A stretch of 64,000 nucleotides of DNA, from contig JABAKD010000026.1 in the NCBI GenBank assembly GCA_012845835.1, positions 10,850,334 to 10,914,333 on the forward strand, given 5' to 3'. Shown here piece by piece: positions 59,161-64,000 of the stretch. The notes beneath the pieces are model-generated. The model made no database searches. It saw nothing but the letters and a program-made list of their open reading frames with translations, and was not told where the DNA came from. Position numbers and translations under genes: made by a program. How positions within the stretch are numbered: position 1 is the stretch's first letter; each line of letters begins with the position of its first letter. Source of the DNA: Undaria pinnatifida (Eukaryota; Sar; Phaeophyceae; Laminariales; Alariaceae).

Positions 59161-60445
59161 CTATTCGTCGTCACCCTTGGACGGTTGAGCAGAGCTCCCA
59201 CCTTTTCCGCTCCCGTCTCCGTCACCCGACGCGGAGGCGCTCGGTACCGTGCGAACGTCAGCCTTGGGTTTCTTATGTGCGGCCCCACTTGCGCCTCCTC
59301 CGCTTTCCTGCTGCTCCCGAAATTTGTCGGCCGGGTCGTGGCGGTTCTTGTACGGACCTCCGTTTCGCTCGAACCGGCATCCCCACCGGGAAGCCCACCG
59401 AAACACGGAAGTTGAGAGGGGTCGTCATCCCTGCGCGCACGTTTGACCGCACGCCCTCCCTTTTCACGAGGTACGACCAGTTCCTTGTGAATTTCGCCGT
59501 GCTCCAGCCCACCACCCGCGTCATTGTAGGCGCCAATCTTCGCCCAAGTGGGAATCACCGCTCCTGGCATTTCGTCGATCCCAGGTGTCTTGTGCCAGTT
59601 GTTAGACTTAGCCGAGAGAGCCGCGTCGTAAACTGCGGTCGACCAATCCTCGAGATCGTTGTTGATGAAACCGGCTTTGCTCGCCTTGTAGACCGGCAAT
59701 TGAATCACTTGAAGGTTTGTTTCGCTGTGTGATGTCACCATGTAGACACCATCCTGGAATTCAGCGCGTAGCTTCTCCACCCGCGCCTTTCTCCCCAACG
59801 AAGTAGTGTCCCTTCCGATGACGAGAACCGAAACCTTTGCCAGAATGGCGACCTGCTTTTCGATGTCGATGGTGCCAGCAGTGCCCGCCTCCGCCCCACG
59901 CGGGATAAACGCGTTAACATCAAGCCGCCTCAAAGGGTTGAGCTGTTTCACTACCGCAGACAATGCTAGGGCAGAATTCTTAAATACCCTTCGCAGCTGA
60001 ACCCTCGACAAGTCACACACCTTTGGCTTCTCATCACAAAGTATCCGAAACGGTAAAAGGTCGAGGTTCTTCTAGGCTGTGATCCCCTCCCTCAGCCATA
60101 ACCTATCCGACATGCTACCGCGGGCGGAAGCTGCACCCGTTTGCTGTCCCTGGTCACTGTTCAGCTCGTCAGATTCTTTATTGGCTTGGATGTCATCCAG
60201 TACAATCTGAAGGTGCCCAAGCATGTCTTCAATATTTTCGAGTCGCCCCCCATTTTGACGGTGGTACTGTCCTCAATCTTTTCGAGCGGCCCCCCGTTCT
60301 CCGCCACACCGGCCTCGATCGCGTCAAGCCGATTGTTAACCGCCTCGCGGTGAACATCGTATTCAGCTTGACGAACTGAACGTTCGCCCGTGATGCCGCT
60401 ATCACCACCGGACCGGATTCTCGCATAACTCGACTTGCCGCTCAT
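59161..60445 (-). pseudogene. Decayed ~430-codon unknown gene, copy 2
   Basis: Equivalent of 34,499-35,783: ATG at 60,445, TAG near 60,075, frame changes near 60,247 and 59,407, end KGDDE-stop at 59,161. No difference from copy 1 noticed. Confidence 0.5.
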
Positions 60446-61106
60446 TGTGGAAACAAACGCACTGTTGCTTATTTTCGCTCAAGCAGCCAGCATGGAAACA
60501 CACGCATGTCATAGTCGTGTACGTACTCTTTTGCTTATCAGGCGATTTGCTCGATTGTTGCCACTGCCTTGTTTGCGAACTGGTGTTTCAGCGAGGAAGT
60601 CAGCCCATTCGACTCAGAATATTATATATTTTTGCGCCTCATCACAACCACGCAAGGGGTATCCGCAATAATTACCTGACGACCATTACCACCAATACAT
60701 GGTTAACCGTTTCGAGAATGCAATGGTACTTCTATTTCTCCGTCGTCTTGCCACGACGTCGGCATCACATGTATACATGTACCTGCTCCGCTGCTATACG
60801 GGTCGAGAATAGTTGATCACATTTTTGGACGTATGCCCTTTCGATTTTGAATGCTGTTCAGATAGGAAACAGTGTGAACATATATCGTTCTGCGCCCCAT
60901 CGCTACCGAGTAAAAGGTACCAGCAGATTTTTCCAGTGACACTGTACAGCTATTAATATCAAGCATAAGCGTACTGCTATTCAGTAGACAAAACTATGAG
61001 ATCGTACTGAAATATTCTGCGCCCCATCACGACCTCACGAGAGGTGAAAGCCAGAATATTCAGTTCCTCTATACCCAGGCGGAGTTTAGCGCTGTAAGTG
61101 TTTATT

Positions 61107-62460
61107 ATAAAAATTAAAATACACTCCAGCTGTGAGATCGAATATTTTGTCGAAACTCATCTTTGCAAGCTGTGTGTGATACTCCGATCGCGCGTATTAC
61201 GGGTTGTGTGTCCTCATTTAGGATATAGGTCGGCGACTCCCCTTGCAACTACAGTGTAGCTACCAGGGCCAACAAGGTGATGTTAGGCAGCCTGTGCGCG
61301 GAAACTATAAAACCTGTTTCTGAGGGGGACAAAATCTGACAGCTGTGGAAGGAAATGCATCAGTTTATCAAGTGAATCCTGTAAGTCGAATATTCGGTGA
61401 GGGGAGGGCGGAGTTTTGAAGGACGTGGGGGCCTGATTTTGATCAAAAGGGGGGCGGGAGGGGGGGGAAGGGAGGAAGGGCACGGGTGGGGCAGGTCTAT
61501 TTGTGCGTGGAAGCTATAAATATTTCTTGTGGGGGAGGGGGAATGTGGCGGGGGGGGGGGGGGCGGGGGCGGGGGGGGAGGGCTTTAGGTCGCATAAATG
61601 TAGGGGTTGGCTATACGCGGGGTGCTAGGTCTAGGCGATGGTGCGGGTGTTCGGTGAAGGAGGGGCGTTGGGGACGGGGGCGGGTGGGAATTGCAGCAGC
61701 GGCATGGACGGCTCTGAAACGATAACGAGGCGATATCCAGGGCGTGGAAGTGTTTATTACTCTGGCGGATTTCGATAGTAGGTGGGGCGTTTATGCAGGA
61801 GAAAACGATGGGAACAAAAAAAAAAAATGCGGGGGAGGGGGGGGGGGGGGGGGGGGGAAGGGTTTTCGAGAGGTTTAGGTCACATACATAGGTCACATAT
61901 AATATAAATAATATTAAAATCAAGGATTTGGTCGACACTGCTGATGTTCGCAACATTGTGTGTGATCTTTCGATCGCGCGTATTAATCATATATGTTGGG
62001 GCCTACTATGCGCGCGGTGCAGGGTCTAGGCGATCGTTCGAGGTGTGGGGAAGGAGGGGGCGTTGGAGGGGGGGAGGGGGGATGAATGAAAGCTACGTCA
62101 TGGATAGCTAGAAATATAATGACGTGATATAAATGGCTTATTAGTGTTTATTACTCTGGCCGATTTCGATTGTAAGTGGGGCGTTTGATCGAACTGGGCG
62201 GGGAACAAAGGGGGGGGGGGGGAGATGAGTTGGAGGTGCGGCATGGATGGCTTGATGGATAATGAGATGATATCAGCTGGCTGGTAGTGTTTACTACTCT
62301 GGTAGGTTTTGATTTCAGGTGGTGCGTTTAAACAAGAGGGATCGGGGGGGGGGGGGGGGGGGGGTGGAGGGCGAGCATTTTAATATGTGCGCGGAAACTA
62401 CAAACCCTTGAAGGGGACGAATCTGACGGTTGCAGCAAGAAGACACCCCATTAAATCACC
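61107..62460 (+). repeat. Family G repeat array, copy 2 and continuation past the duplication
   Basis: 61,107-62,172 repeats 36,445-37,498 with indels in poly-G and poly-A runs. From 62,173 the sequence is unique and continues the family order (TAAGTGGGGCGTTT, G tract, GCATGGATGGCTTGATGGAT, GTGTTTACTACTCTGG, G tract, GCGCGGAAACTACAAACC) to about 62,460. This is what would be expected immediately to the right of copy 1's truncated end. Confidence 0.8.
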
Positions 62461-62640
62461 CGCCTGGTAATGTTTATTTTTCTAGAAGGTTTGACGTTAC
62501 ATGTAGTATGCAACCAAGTTCTTAGGTGTTGTAGCAAACAACGTGTAAAAAGCTTCATAATTTGTTATTGTACATGGATTGAAAGATAGAATATTTCAAT
62601 CGATAGGTACAATCATGTAGATACCACTGCTTTCTGACAT
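62461..62640. other. Unassigned AT-rich sequence
   Basis: No recognised feature between the family G array and the tandem dimer. Confidence 0.4.
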
Positions 62641-63255
62641 CGCTAATTATAAGATGCATATTGCCAAATACAACAGGCGAGGTGATGGTCATGCAATGTC
62701 ACCGCCATTGAGAACGACAGGGAGAGATGCGAATCGTTTTGGTTTTGAAAGGAACGCTTAGTGTACACGCGCTCAATTACGTTATATCGTTGATCATACT
62801 TCGCTTGGCATAGGTTGGGAGGCCATCATGCGGGCGGTATGTACGGAATACCTTACGTAATAAGTTGGTAGTGCGGTTTACCGCAATTTTAGCATACCTC
62901 TCTTTATCTCCTTTTCACATTATTATTGTCTCACATAAACGATTTTACGCCTTTGATTTTTGCCGTGCGGATGTGGGGCTCTGAGGCCGATAAATCCAAG
63001 ACAGAGATACATCTTATAAGTACACCAAGCGAGGTGACGTGGGCATGCGATGTCACCACTATTGAACGCGAGGGTGACTTTACTTTGTTGGGCATATGCT
63101 ACTTCGTTTGGTAGAGGTAGTCAGGCGATCATGCAAACGGCCGGAGGCACGAAATACCCTGCGTAATAGGTTGGTAGTGTGGTCTACCGCAGTGTTAACA
63201 TAACTGTGTCACTTCATTTTCACATTTCTATCATCTAGTGTACGATTAAACGCCC
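62641..63255 (+). repeat. Diverged tandem dimer, about 300-350-bp unit
   Basis: Unit one (about 62,641-62,950) and unit two (about 62,990-63,255) share GCGAGGTGA, ATGCRATGTCACC, CTTCGYTTGG, ATCATGC, TTGGTAGTG, TTTTCACATT and GATT-AACGCC. Offsets run from 351 to about 306, so one unit has internal deletions. The ends resemble the CTCACATAAACG border seen near other repeats. No coding potential. Confidence 0.6.
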
Positions 63256-63416
63256 TGTTTTCTCCCCACTGTCGTCGAAGATGTTGTGGTCCTGATGATG
63301 TCGCGTCCATGTCTGGTGCTCTTGTAAGTGGTGCTCATGAAAACATGCCCTAGCGTGTAGTAGATGATCGCTGAGTGGTGTTCCTTTCCTTTACATCAAG
63401 CCAGGTAGTATATATT

Positions 63417-63829
63417 TATATTATAAAAAATTAAAATACACTCCAGCTGTGAGATCGAAGATTTCGTCGAAACTCATCTTTGCAAGCTGTGTGTGATACT
63501 CCGATCGCGCGCATTACGAGTTGTGTGTCCTCATTAAGGATATAGGTCGGCGACTCCCCTTACAGCTACAGTGTAGCTATCAGGGTCAACAGGATGATTT
63601 TAGTCAGTCTGTGCGCGGAAACTATAAAACCCGTTTCTGAGGGGGACAAAATCTGACAGCTGTGAAGGCAAAGGGGGGGCCTGGTTTTGATCAAAAGCGA
63701 GCGGGTTTGAAGGGGGGCGGGGGGGGGGGGGGGGGGAAGGGGCAATTTGTGCATGTAAGCTATAAATCCTTTCGAGGGGATAAATCTGACGGTTTTAATA
63801 TTATAGTGTATTTTAATTTTTATAATATA
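63417..63829 (+). mobile_element. 413-bp family G member with near-perfect terminal inverted repeats
   Basis: The left end TATATTATAAAAAATTAAAA (63,417-63,436, continuing TACACT) equals the reverse complement of the right end (63,805-63,829) except for one A in a run. Inside are CTCCAGCTGTGAGATCGAAG, GCGCGGAAACTATAAAACCC, poly-G tracts and ATAAATCTGACGGTTTT. The open frames are G-tract products. This looks like a MITE and suggests how the family G arrays began. Confidence 0.7.
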
Positions 63830-64000
63830 TGTCAACGCAACCGCTTGTTTGAAACGACAAATAAAACTCCGCACACACCTGATACAGAGGAGACGCGGCC
63901 CGAAGATTGTTCAGTATACCGACGGTCAGGAACAGGTTATCGAGCAACGCACTTCATTTTTACTACCGCTCCTCACTCCACCTAAGACACTACGGGCATG
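63830..64000. other. Unassigned end of window
   Basis: No feature recognised. Confidence 0.4.

Larger units (their letters stand above)
37999..62172 (+). repeat. 24.17-kb direct duplication, copy 2
   Basis: It matches 13,328-37,498. It starts at the first base after the gap. Within its first ~400 bp there are about ten differences from copy 1 (for example an indel in the T/C run near 38,041 and lost bases near 38,091 and 38,198). Indels continue to about 46,333, and none are noticed until about 61,317. Features below are given briefly because they repeat copy 1. Confidence 0.97.

Noticed and set aside
37999-62172. Independent second set of genes and mobile elements
   Set aside because: All disabling changes and insertions are shared with copy 1, and the arrangement fits one locus assembled twice.

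Overview
No intact gene is visible in this window. It looks like a repeat-rich, mid-GC nuclear scaffold of a eukaryote. The support is relics of a chromodomain-type Ty3/gypsy integrase, a pogo/Tigger-like (CENP-B-type) transposase, an LTR-bounded element with a gag-like zinc knuckle, tRNA-derived fragments, a ~465-bp CAA microsatellite, and no operon-like gene packing. A protist or alga (for example a stramenopile or red/brown alga) would fit, but the sequence alone does not fix the lineage.

Assembly layout: positions 13,328-37,498 and 37,999-62,172 are near-identical direct copies of about 24.17 kb (offset 24,662-24,671), separated by exactly 500 N. Copy 1 ends at the last base before the gap and copy 2 starts at the first base after it. 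Differences cluster at the outer ends: about ten in the first ~400 bp of copy 2, scattered indels over its first ~8.4 kb, none noticed over the next ~14 kb, then a few near copy 1's G-rich end. This is the signature of two overlapping contig ends that were not merged. A real tandem duplication cannot be excluded. If it is an artefact, the true locus is about 39.3 kb and every copy-2 feature is redundant.

Unique left part (1-13,327): a 1.2-kb dispersed repeat (family B, ~1,000-2,250); two loci of a G-tract-punctuated repeat (family G, ~2,976-3,945 and 6,365-7,790); a SINE-like and CAA-tailed zone (7.8-9.0 kb); a broken Ty3/gypsy integrase with a degenerate chromodomain on the minus strand (12.65-11.05 kb); and the CAA microsatellite.

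Duplicated part, described on copy 1: two stretches of family B, the second split by an LTR-bounded element (15,667-30,045). That element has ~270-bp LTRs carrying a 26-bp palindrome, a primer-binding-site candidate, a tandem-repeat leader, decayed gag-like ORFs with an incomplete CCHC knuckle, a 228-bp minisatellite, and a frameshifted NADAR (YbiA-like) domain relic. It is further interrupted by a 3.56-kb pogo-like element (23,462-27,020). No reverse transcriptase or integrase is recognisable inside it. After the 3' LTR come minisatellites, a ~210-bp direct repeat pair, a decayed ~430-codon gene of unknown function (35,783-34,499, minus strand) and another family G array that runs into the gap.

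The right end (62,173-64,000) holds the rest of the family G array, a ~300-bp diverged tandem dimer, and a 413-bp family G member with near-perfect terminal inverted repeats. The most interesting item is the NADAR relic inside an LTR-bounded element: its fold motifs are clear, but two positions expected to be catalytic are substituted.
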